Source: Verrucomicrobiota bacterium (lineage in GTDB: Bacteria > Verrucomicrobiota > Verrucomicrobiia > Verrucomicrobiales > Akkermansiaceae). Taken from it: DNA of 9,292 nucleotides. A program made the translations under genes and the position numbers. The stretch is from the NCBI GenBank assembly GCA_008932955.1, contig WBXE01000094.1:1-9292 (forward strand), written 5' to 3'. Each line of letters opens with the position of its first letter. Position 1 is the first letter of the stretch. The notes under the pieces were generated by a model. That model was given only the letters and a program-made list of their open reading frames with translations. It ran no database searches and was not told where the DNA came from. Shown in pieces: positions 1 through 5,214 of the stretch.

Positions 1-135
1 CTCCGCACGACGACAGTAAGGTCGTCGCTCCGCACGACGACAGTAAGGTCGTCGCTCCGAACGACGGCAGTAACGTCGTCGCTCCGCACGACGACAATAA
101 GGTCGTCGCTCCGCACGACGACAGTAAGGTCGTCG
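1..135. repeat. Five tandem 27-bp palindromic (REP-like) units
   Basis: Units run 1-27, 28-54, 55-81, 82-108 and 109-135 with no spacer, followed by a partial unit (ctcc, 136-139). Each contains the arms cgacgac and gtcgtcg around a 6-nt A-rich loop (agtaag), giving a 7-bp hairpin. Units 1, 2 and 5 are identical. Unit 4 differs only in the loop (aataag). Unit 3 has one stem change that leaves a G-U wobble, one loop change and one linker change. The complement reads GGAGCGAC-loop-GTCG-like, the layout of REP elements in other bacteria. The array may continue beyond the left edge. No protein is encoded. Function is unknown; transcript-end protection or RAYT-type mobilisation are inferences from REPs in general. 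Confidence 0.9.
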
Positions 136-236
136 CTCCCTACCATGCGTCATCCGCGCCAAGTGACTCGGGTAGACTTAGGGGACCGCAAGAAACTCTG
201 CGATCTGCTCTGCTAGCTCCGCTGCTGTCAGTTAGG

Positions 237-251
237 GCACGACGACAATAA
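237..251 (+). repeat. Partial copy of the 27-bp hairpin unit
   Basis: Fifteen bases (gcacgacgacaataa) are identical to the left half of unit 4, including the variant loop start aataa. The right arm has been lost (cccgcagcgg follows). It lies about 100 bp past the intact array, which suggests the array was once longer or that units decay in place. Confidence 0.7.
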
Positions 252-301
252 CCCGCAGCGGCAGGAACAGGGAACCCACCGCGAGATGCAGTGGGCAGAG
301 A

Positions 302-321
302 CTGCGGCGAGGACGCCGCAG
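302..321 (-). terminator. Hairpin downstream of rplI, possible terminator
   Basis: Perfect 8-bp inverted repeat (ctgcggcg / cgccgcag) with a 4-nt loop, 46 bp past the rplI stop in its reading direction. Only a weak pyrimidine tract (TCTCTG) follows on the minus strand, so intrinsic termination is plausible but not certain. Confidence 0.45.
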
Positions 322-367
322 CCATTTCAATTACGCGCGGCCTGCGCTTGGAAAGCCGCTGCCGCCG

Positions 368-838
368 TTACGGCTTGGGCTCTTCCTCACCGGCGTCCAC
401 CGTGATGGTGAGGGTGGCGGTCACCTGCGGGTGGACGCGCACAATCACTTCGGTCTTGCCGGATTTTTTCACGGGTTTGTCGAGCTCGATGGCGTGGCGG
501 TCGATGCTGATGCCGGCGGCTTCGAGTTCCTTGTGGATGTCCATGTTGGTGACCGAACCGAAGGCCTTGCCGCCTTGGCCGGTGGACAAGGTGAACTTGG
601 GCTTGAGCTTGGAGATGCGGGTGGCAAGCTCCTGGGCGGCGGTCAATTCCACGGCTTCACGGTTAGCGCGGGAGACTTTGAGGGCTTCCACATGGCGCAA
701 GTTGGCGCGGCTGGCTTCATACGCCTTGCCCTGCGGAATGAGGAAATTGCGGGCATAGCCGGCGCGGACTTTGACTACATCGGCTTCCAGGCCGAGGCCT
801 TCGATTTTTTCTTTGAGGATGACTTGTGCGTTGGCCAT
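368..838 (-). CDS. rplI: 50S ribosomal protein L9
   Basis: Large-subunit protein that binds 23S rRNA near the base of the L1 stalk and affects frame maintenance during translation. The 156-residue product is a normal length. The N-terminal RNA-binding domain carries the family signature AGYARNFLIPQGKA (residues 26-39), a helical connector follows (about 41-80), and the C-terminal domain contains GKAFGSVTNMDI (90-101). The tail GEEEPKP is acidic and probably disordered. The start MANAQVILKE is the expected one; no Shine-Dalgarno precedes it. L9 usually ends an rpsF-ssb-rpsR-rplI cluster, but here the 367 bp upstream holds no rpsR, and the next gene upstream is an unrelated secreted protein, so it is probably transcribed alone. 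A promoter-like sequence lies at 868-896. Identification is very secure. Confidence 0.97.
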   Translation of the reverse strand: MANAQVILKEKIEGLGLEADVVKVRAGYARNFLIPQGKAYEASRANLRHVEALKVSRANREAVELTAAQELATRISKLKPKFTLSTGQGGKAFGSVTNMDIHKELEAAGISIDRHAIELDKPVKKSGKTEVIVRVHPQVTATLTITVDAGEEEPKP

Positions 839-867
839 GGGAGTAGGAGATAAATTTGCGGGACGGC

Positions 868-896
868 GGTTTAGCCCGGCCTGCGGACCGGGTCAA
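868..896 (-). promoter_or_regulatory. Candidate sigma70-type promoter for rplI
   Basis: On the minus strand TTGACC (891-896) and TAAACC (868-873) are separated by 17 bp, and the -10 lies about 30 bp upstream of the rplI start. The -35 matches 5 of 6 consensus bases and the -10 only about half. The spacer contains a 5-bp dyad (cccgg 875-879 / ccggg 888-892). Confidence 0.4.
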
Positions 897-922
897 GAAG
901 AATGCGGCCGGAAAATGCCACT

Positions 923-1180
923 AATTTCTGAACTCAGTTAACGACCTCATTTTTGACGAATTGGCGAGCAAGTTGAATTCCCTTAATTCGTGGCGAAGAA
1001 ACCACTGAGTACACTGATAAGAAATTGATGAATATTTCAGTGATTTCAGTGGAAATCAGTACCTCAGTGGTTAAATTCGTCACGCCCCCCCAGAAAACCT
1101 TGAGCTTGCCCGCAATTTGAGGGGGATTGAACTTGCTTGCCCCAGTGGCGATTTTGAGGTCGATACTGAGTTCTGAATTT
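923..1180. repeat. Large imperfect inverted repeat (fold-back element)
   Basis: Six blocks pair in nested, collinear order: 930-938 with 1165-1173, 942-949 with 1155-1162, 967-974 with 1130-1137, 989-997 with 1076-1084 (one G-U), 1001-1009 with 1063-1071, and 1013-1018 with 1055-1060. The apex is gaaat/atttc (1021-1025/1034-1038). The right arm has an extra unpaired stretch (about 1085-1121) that includes a C7 run. The core is AT-rich and built from short CACTGA/TCAGTG variants, unlike the GC-rich genes beside it. It resembles non-coding dispersed fold-back repeats seen in environmental genomes. There is no transposase and no clear target-site duplication. Confidence 0.75.
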
Positions 1181-1181
1181 C

Positions 1182-1202
1182 GGGTGCTGCCTGGCAGCGC
1201 CC
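1182..1202 (-). terminator. Hairpin downstream of the 1206-2189 gene
   Basis: Arms gggtgctgc (1182-1190) and gcagcgccc (1194-1202) pair over 9 positions with one wobble or mismatch around a 3-nt loop. It abuts the hairpin at 1202-1229. No T-run follows, so terminator function is uncertain. Confidence 0.35.
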
Positions 1203-1229
1203 CGCTCAGTGGGTCGCCCCACTCAGCGG
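1202..1229 (-). terminator. Hairpin spanning the stop codon of the 1206-2189 gene
   Basis: Arms ccgctcagtggg (1202-1213) and cccactcagcgg (1218-1229) match at 11 of 12 positions with a 4-nt loop. The TGA stop at 1206-1208 lies inside one arm. This is a strong RNA hairpin at the 3' end of the message, followed by a second one but by no T-run. It could stabilise the 3' end or help termination. Confidence 0.4.
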
Positions 1230-2189
1230 TTGCTTTAAATAGTTTTCGTCGCGCAGTTTTCTCAAGTATTCCATGTAGCGCCGCTGCGTCTCCAGATCCA
1301 CGTTGTCCGACGGGCGCTGGCCCGCCGCCAGCAAGGGCGAGGCAGGGGTGGTGGCAGCACTGCCATATTTTTTCCATGGGCCACTGGGGACTTGGGATGC
1401 CTCGACGAAGCGCCAGTGGACTTTTTTACCGGATTGCAATGCCAGGTAATCACGCACGGCCGGGGAGACATCCAGACCGGCGGAGCCATTTTGGGTCGTC
1501 TGGGGCGCTTTGCTGCCAAACACGTACTCCCAATCGTCGGTCACCCAGGGTCCGCAATCCTCCCACTGGGCATAACAACTGCGGCTGCCATTGTAGATCT
1601 GCAGCCAGCGGTCTTTACACACGGTTTCACCCGGCTCCGGGCGCAGCCGCCCAAACCACGGAATCACCCGCGACGCCTCGCTCTTGTGCTGATGGGTGCT
1701 GACCACATCATTGTACGGCAGCGCCACGTAAAACGGATTGAGCTTGGGCACAAACGCCTTGGGTCGAAATTCCCCGCTGGCAAAATTGGCCAAGCGCTTG
1801 GCCGGGTCCGGATCATCGTAGCCGCCATAATTGGCCACCCAGTTCTGGTCCCAGGAGGATTTGAGGTTGGCCACCGGATTGCGCGCCGACGGCAGTTCGC
1901 CAATCCAAAACGTGGTGATCGTCACATGCAGTCGCCACGGATACGGCAAGCCGGACGCCATTGGCCGCAGCGCGCGTGGCACTGCGACGGGAGGGACGGG
2001 CCGACTCCCTGTAGGCACGAGCACCTGCGGTACGCTGGCCTGCGGCAGCGCCGGAGGTTGGGCATAGGCGTGTCCCGCGGCAATTACCAGCGACAGCACG
2101 AGCAGGAGAGGGGAAATTGGCTGGGACATCAGAAACGGCATCGGACGCGCCACGGCAGCGCCGTGTTTGGGCGGGGGAGCATCACTCAT
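1206..2189 (-). CDS. Secreted proline-rich protein, possible RlpA/DPBB-like core
   Basis: Function not recognised with certainty. The 327-residue product has a hydrophobic export signal (about residues 24-43, likely cleavage AYA-QPP), then a Pro/Val-rich linker (44-80). A globular region (about 85-275) is rich in Trp and Tyr and contains CKDRWLQIYN, CYAQWEDCGPWVTDD and GLDVSPAVRDYLAL. Its three cysteines are C191, C205 and C212. The order GPW...D-x-SPAVRDYL recalls RlpA-like double-psi beta-barrels (GPF...IDLS..AA..L), but this is inference. The tail (about 296-320) is charged and helical. Internal Met17 (2141) and Met21 (2129) are alternative starts; the longest form supplies the only positive charges before the hydrophobic stretch. 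Likely periplasmic or cell-wall associated. It lies alone, with 304 bp upstream and 367 bp downstream. Confidence 0.8.
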   Translation of the reverse strand: MSDAPPPKHGAAVARPMPFLMSQPISPLLLVLSLVIAAGHAYAQPPALPQASVPQVLVPTGSRPVPPVAVPRALRPMASGLPYPWRLHVTITTFWIGELPSARNPVANLKSSWDQNWVANYGGYDDPDPAKRLANFASGEFRPKAFVPKLNPFYVALPYNDVVSTHQHKSEASRVIPWFGRLRPEPGETVCKDRWLQIYNGSRSCYAQWEDCGPWVTDDWEYVFGSKAPQTTQNGSAGLDVSPAVRDYLALQSGKKVHWRFVEASQVPSGPWKKYGSAATTPASPLLAAGQRPSDNVDLETQRRYMEYLRKLRDENYLKQPLSGATH

Positions 2190-2204
2190 TCCGCGCTAGG
2201 CGCA

Positions 2205-2233
2205 AGCAAAACGTGATGCCCGTCACTTTTGCT
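2205..2233. other. 11-bp stem-loop upstream of the 1206-2189 gene
   Basis: Arms agcaaaa (2205-2211) plus gtga (2213-2216) pair with tcac (2223-2226) plus ttttgct (2227-2233). One C is bulged (2212) and the loop is 6 nt. It lies 16 bp before the start of the downstream gene, so it would sit in that gene's leader if transcription begins upstream of it. Role unknown. Confidence 0.5.
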
Positions 2234-2255
2234 GATGTCCGCAGTGACCCGTTAT

Positions 2256-2283
2256 GGAGCGACGACTTTATTGTCGTCGTGCG
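2256..2283 (-). repeat. Isolated inverted copy of the 27-bp hairpin unit
   Basis: The arms cgacgac (2260-2266) and gtcgtcg (2273-2279) flank the loop tttatt. Over the whole 28 bases it equals the complement of array unit 4 (82-108) with its ggag neighbour, apart from about one mismatch. It is a single copy more than 2 kb from the array and in opposite orientation, which shows the unit is dispersed rather than a local slippage product. Confidence 0.85.
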
Positions 2284-2320
2284 CAAGGACCGGCCATAAT
2301 TCGAGCCTTCGGCACCTGCT

Positions 2321-2448
2321 CATGGGCCGCCCTTCCGCTACCACCAAAAAATGTGGTGGCTCCTTACCCAAGTGGATTATGTTTGACGGCCCTAACTGCT
2401 GTGCAGGCGATGACATTTATGGGAAGGAGCATTCATTGGCGGGCCATG
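2321..2448. other. Possible multi-branched structured RNA or decayed element
   Basis: Outer stem: 2321-2331 pairs with 2438-2448 (10 of 11). Inside are two branches: ccacca/tggtgg (2341-2346/2354-2359, 7-nt loop) and 2359-2370 with 2420-2430 (11 bp, A2366 bulged). The second branch holds a small hairpin ctgc-tgt-gcag (2396-2406) and a possible 4-bp helix (2379-2382/2413-2416). The layout is that of a three-way junction. The strand is undetermined and I recognise no known riboswitch or ncRNA family. It could also be the remnant of a small palindromic mobile element. Confidence 0.4.
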
Positions 2449-2461
2449 GCATCGGCGGTCG

Positions 2462-2489
2462 TAGGCACGCCGCTACACGGCGTCACCTA
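2462..2489 (-). terminator. Hairpin just past the GTPase gene stop
   Basis: acgccg/cggcgt (6 bp) plus tagg/ccta (4 bp) across a small internal loop, with a 5-nt apical loop (ctaca). It starts 5 bases past the TGA at 2494-2496 in the GTPase reading direction. No T-run follows on the minus strand, so an intrinsic terminator is only a possibility. Confidence 0.4.
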
Positions 2490-2493
2490 GCGC

Positions 2494-4209
2494 TCACAAA
2501 TCCTGCTCGACCGCCTTGAGTGTTAGGAAGACTTCGTTCCAGCGGCGCTGGCGCGGCTCGAGGGAGCGTTTCTCACCCGCGAGGTGGCGGCGGATGGCTC
2601 CGAGTGAATCGGCATAGTCCTGGAAGATGATGCGCAAGGCTTCCTCGTAGTCTGCACGCAGGGTGCTGGCATAGCTGCCACAAGTGTCCAAGAGTCTGGC
2701 GCGAAAGTCGGCGATGAGTGATTTGCGGGTGAGCCAACCGATGCAGAGGCCCGCCATACAGAAGGCCGCCGACATGCTGCACAACGCTGCCGGTGCCCAC
2801 GGCAGGGCAAAGGCACCACAGGTGGCACCGCACGCCAACAGCAACAGCGTCATGAAGCTGAATGATTTCAACGCGACGTTGCGGCGCAGCAGATCCTTGC
2901 TCAATTGGTGGCGCACATTGAGGTTGCCAATCCCTTGGCTGGCCGCGCGGCCGAGCCGTTGCACAAAGCGCCGCCGCGCATCAGCCAGCGAGTCGTCAAG
3001 TTGCACGGCGTCGCCCAAGTCCACGCCCAGCGCCTCACGCACGCGAGTGGCCACCTCGTCCCAGTGGCGACGGCAGGCATTGGCGACCTCGGCACCGTCG
3101 GTTTGGGCCACGGCTTCCACAGTGGCCTGCAAGCGGGCGATGATCACCGCTTCCATTTCCTGGCTGGTGCGGTCGCCGACGAAGAGCCGGAACACCGAAC
3201 GCGCCACCCCCAAGCGCTTGCCTAATAATTTTGCCGCGCCCAGCGACTCGCTTTGGAAGACCTCGGCCACCCCGCTGAGATGGCGTGGCAGACGGCTGAG
3301 GAAATGCTCGCGCATGCCATCGATTTCGCGCTCGATGGTGGCCAGTAGGTTGCCGTTGGAATGGATGCCGCGGGTATGGCACTCGATTTGCTCATCGATG
3401 CTGCGCAAGGCGGCGGCGGCCTGTGCCCAGCCGTTTTTCAAGCCTGCTTGGCGGGCCGGGGAGGAACAGATGGAGCGGGAGATGAATGCCTCGAGGGCTG
3501 GGTAGCCGCTGGCCGCCAGAGTGGCCAGCGCTAGCGGCGTGGCACGTTTTGCCTCGCAGGCGAGAGTGGCGGATACGGCAAAGATTGGTGGTACGCGGCC
3601 GATGCGTTTGAGTGAGAGATCGCGCAGGTGGCCAAGAATCACCGGGATATCGGCGGGATCGCGCTGGTCGATTTGTTGCAGAATAAATACCAGCCGCCCG
3701 AGGGACTCCTCAGGCAGGCGTGAGACGAAATTCCAAGTGGCCGAACCCCACGGATTGGATACCGGAAAAACCACGCATATGAGCTCGGCAGTCGGCAGCA
3801 AGGGGTCAAGCAACGCTTGCCATGCGTTGCCCGGGGCGTTGGTGCCAGGCGTATCGACTAGGTTGAAATCGCGCAAAAAAGCCAGCGGCCGAGCGTGCTC
3901 TGCCAACCCTTTGGCGGCGGTCACCTCGCGGGCGGTCTCCCCAAAGCAATAGTGAATGAGCTGTTTGGTTTCTGGCAGGCGCTCGACGGGGCACAAGTCG
4001 TAGCCGAACAAGCCATTGAGAAAGGTGGATTTGCCGGCATTGACCTCGCCACAAACGACGAAAAGAAATGGCGGTCCCAACTCTTGCGCCCATTCACCGG
4101 ATGCCAGCACACCAGTCAGGTCGCTGCCAGTTTCCGCGGCGAGTGCCACAATGTCTGCCAGCAGCCCGGACAAGCGCTCGCGGGTTGCGAAATAACGCTC
4201 GCCTAACAT
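2494..4209 (-). CDS. Dynamin-like membrane GTPase
   Basis: Bacterial dynamin-family GTPase of 571 residues, expected to bind or remodel the inner membrane. The GTPase domain is N-terminal (about 48-245): P-loop GEVNAGKS (54-61), a likely G2 Thr at T81 (LPETKQ), and G3 DTPG (119-122). The G4 position reads QQID (178-181), not the usual N/TKxD. A long helical, Arg/Glu-rich middle follows (about 255-445). Two close hydrophobic segments (about 447-468 and 473-494) form a membrane hairpin, and the C-terminal helical tail (about 495-571) returns to the cytoplasm. This order (GTPase, stalk, membrane hairpin, stalk) is that of BDLP-type proteins. The start is preceded by cccac and no Shine-Dalgarno. 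The deacetylase stop is 27 nt upstream, so co-transcription is likely. Exact role unknown. Confidence 0.88.
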   Translation of the reverse strand: MLGERYFATRERLSGLLADIVALAAETGSDLTGVLASGEWAQELGPPFLFVVCGEVNAGKSTFLNGLFGYDLCPVERLPETKQLIHYCFGETAREVTAAKGLAEHARPLAFLRDFNLVDTPGTNAPGNAWQALLDPLLPTAELICVVFPVSNPWGSATWNFVSRLPEESLGRLVFILQQIDQRDPADIPVILGHLRDLSLKRIGRVPPIFAVSATLACEAKRATPLALATLAASGYPALEAFISRSICSSPARQAGLKNGWAQAAAALRSIDEQIECHTRGIHSNGNLLATIEREIDGMREHFLSRLPRHLSGVAEVFQSESLGAAKLLGKRLGVARSVFRLFVGDRTSQEMEAVIIARLQATVEAVAQTDGAEVANACRRHWDEVATRVREALGVDLGDAVQLDDSLADARRRFVQRLGRAASQGIGNLNVRHQLSKDLLRRNVALKSFSFMTLLLLACGATCGAFALPWAPAALCSMSAAFCMAGLCIGWLTRKSLIADFRARLLDTCGSYASTLRADYEEALRIIFQDYADSLGAIRRHLAGEKRSLEPRQRRWNEVFLTLKAVEQDL

Positions 4210-4236
4210 GTGGGTGGGGCCGGAGGAGCTAGGGGG

Positions 4237-5082
4237 TTAGTGAGCCGCCATCTCAGCCGCCGCGGGCGCGGTGGCGGACTCGGCTTGCATCGCCAACAAC
4301 TGCGACACGGTGACAAATTTAAAGCCCCGCTGCAACAGGCCGTCCAGCGTGGCGGGCATGGCATCGACGGTTTGGCGGTGCAAGTCGTGGGCCAGCACGA
4401 TACTGCCCGCAGTGGTGGCGCTGAGAATGCGCGAGCACACCACGTTGGGTCCTGGGCGTTTCCAATCAAAGGGATCGACCGACCACAGGATAATTGGATA
4501 GGCGAATTCGGCATTCACCCATTCGCGCTGGCGTGGCAGCATGCCACCGAAGGGCGGGCGCAGGGTACGGGGTTGGACGCCGGTGGCACGCACGACCGCG
4601 TCGCGGGTGCGGGCGAGTTCCTGGCGGATATCCGCGTCGCTCATTTTTGAGAACAGGCGGTGGGTGTAGCTGTGATTGCCGATTTCATGGCCCTCGGCCA
4701 CTACCCGGCGCAGCACTTGCGGATAGGCATCGACGTTGCTGCCGACCACGTAGAAGGTGGCTTTGATGTTGCGAGCGCGCAGCATGTCGAGCAGGCGCGG
4801 GGTGTTTTGCGGATGCGGGCCATCGTCGAAGGTGATGGCGATGTATTTGTCTCTCACGGCCACCCGCGAGAATGACAGTCGTGGGCCTTGGGCGAAGTCC
4901 GCGCGCAAGGACATGTTCGGATTGCGCGGCACCGGCCCATGCAATGCTGGCGTGCGATAGGCAGCATTGTTGGTGGTTTTGACTGGCCCGGAGCTTGGCG
5001 GGGGCGGGGATTGGGTCGATCCACAACTCCCCAGGGAAGCGGCGAGCAAGACCAGTCCCAAGCCAGCAATCAGACGTTTCAT
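4237..5082 (-). CDS. Polysaccharide deacetylase lipoprotein (NodB domain, CE4)
   Basis: Metal-dependent deacetylase of the carbohydrate esterase 4 family; the substrate could be peptidoglycan, a chitin-like glycan or an exopolysaccharide. Numbering from the preferred Met at 5082, the signal sequence ends in a lipobox LGSC (Cys20), so export and lipidation are expected. A proline-rich linker follows (about 23-55). The NodB domain has all five motifs: TFDDGP (84-89), HSYTH (137-141, metal His pair), RPPFG (175-179), DPFDW (203-207) and LAHDLH (230-235, catalytic His). Length is 281 residues. A longer in-frame start at 5106 adds eight residues; I prefer 5082 because its context (cccac before ATG) matches two other genes here. 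wrbA ends 132 bp upstream of this start, and the GTPase gene follows after 27 nt, probably in one operon. Confidence 0.92.
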   Translation of the reverse strand: MKRLIAGLGLVLLAASLGSCGSTQSPPPPSSGPVKTTNNAAYRTPALHGPVPRNPNMSLRADFAQGPRLSFSRVAVRDKYIAITFDDGPHPQNTPRLLDMLRARNIKATFYVVGSNVDAYPQVLRRVVAEGHEIGNHSYTHRLFSKMSDADIRQELARTRDAVVRATGVQPRTLRPPFGGMLPRQREWVNAEFAYPIILWSVDPFDWKRPGPNVVCSRILSATTAGSIVLAHDLHRQTVDAMPATLDGLLQRGFKFVTVSQLLAMQAESATAPAAAEMAAH

Positions 5083-5106
5083 GTGGGATTTCAGTGCGGT
5101 GCGCAT

Positions 5107-5214
5107 GTCGAAGTGACAGCGAATATCGACTCCAAAACCGATTTGTCACGCCCCGATTTGCACGGGCATGGCAAACCGAACTCAGAGGAGAGACACCATG
5201 GCGTTCACCGGTTC
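5107..5214. other. wrbA-deacetylase intergenic region with short repeats
   Basis: Contains a direct repeat ccgatttg (5138-5145 and 5153-5160, 15-bp period) and a 6-bp dyad gtgaca (5113-5118) / tgtcac (5144-5149). They overlap and could form a regulator site upstream of the deacetylase gene, but no clear promoter is visible. Confidence 0.3.

Larger units (their letters stand above)
136..367. other. Gene-free stretch downstream of rplI
   Basis: I see no credible gene here. It holds a decayed partial copy of the 27-bp unit (237-251), a weak related stretch before it (about 215-236), and the perfect hairpin at 302-321. The remainder has no recognisable structure. Confidence 0.6.
839..1205. other. 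Gene-free stretch upstream of rplI
   Basis: No credible gene. It contains a promoter-like site for rplI (868-896), a large imperfect inverted repeat (about 923-1180), a small hairpin (1182-1202), and the start of a hairpin over the next gene's stop (1202-1229). A 147-codon minus-strand frame crosses the region (934-1377), but most of it is translated inverted repeat and the rest overlaps a better gene. Confidence 0.7.
2190..2493. other. Hairpin-rich intergenic region
   Basis: No credible gene. In order it holds a stem-loop (2205-2233), an inverted copy of the 27-bp unit (2256-2283), a possible three-way junction (2321-2448) and a hairpin next to the GTPase stop (2462-2489). Short plus-strand frames crossing it show no protein-like features. 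Confidence 0.7.

Noticed and set aside
1..135. CRISPR array
   Set aside because: Repeats are directly contiguous at 27 bp with no unique spacers, and no cas genes are in the window.
923..1180. Insertion sequence
   Set aside because: No transposase frame and no clear target-site duplication; kept as a fold-back repeat only.
934..1377. 147-codon minus-strand gene
   Set aside because: Much of it is translated inverted repeat and the rest overlaps the 3' end of the secreted-protein gene in another frame.
1392..2216. 274-codon plus-strand frame
   Set aside because: Antisense to the secreted-protein gene, which has a signal peptide and protein-like composition; this frame has none.
2117..2519. 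Small plus-strand frames across the 2190-2493 gap
   Set aside because: They run through palindromes and overlap flanking genes; no ribosome site or domain.
2684..3505. 273-codon plus-strand frame
   Set aside because: Antisense to the GTPase gene; Arg/Ser-rich shadow typical of GC-rich DNA.
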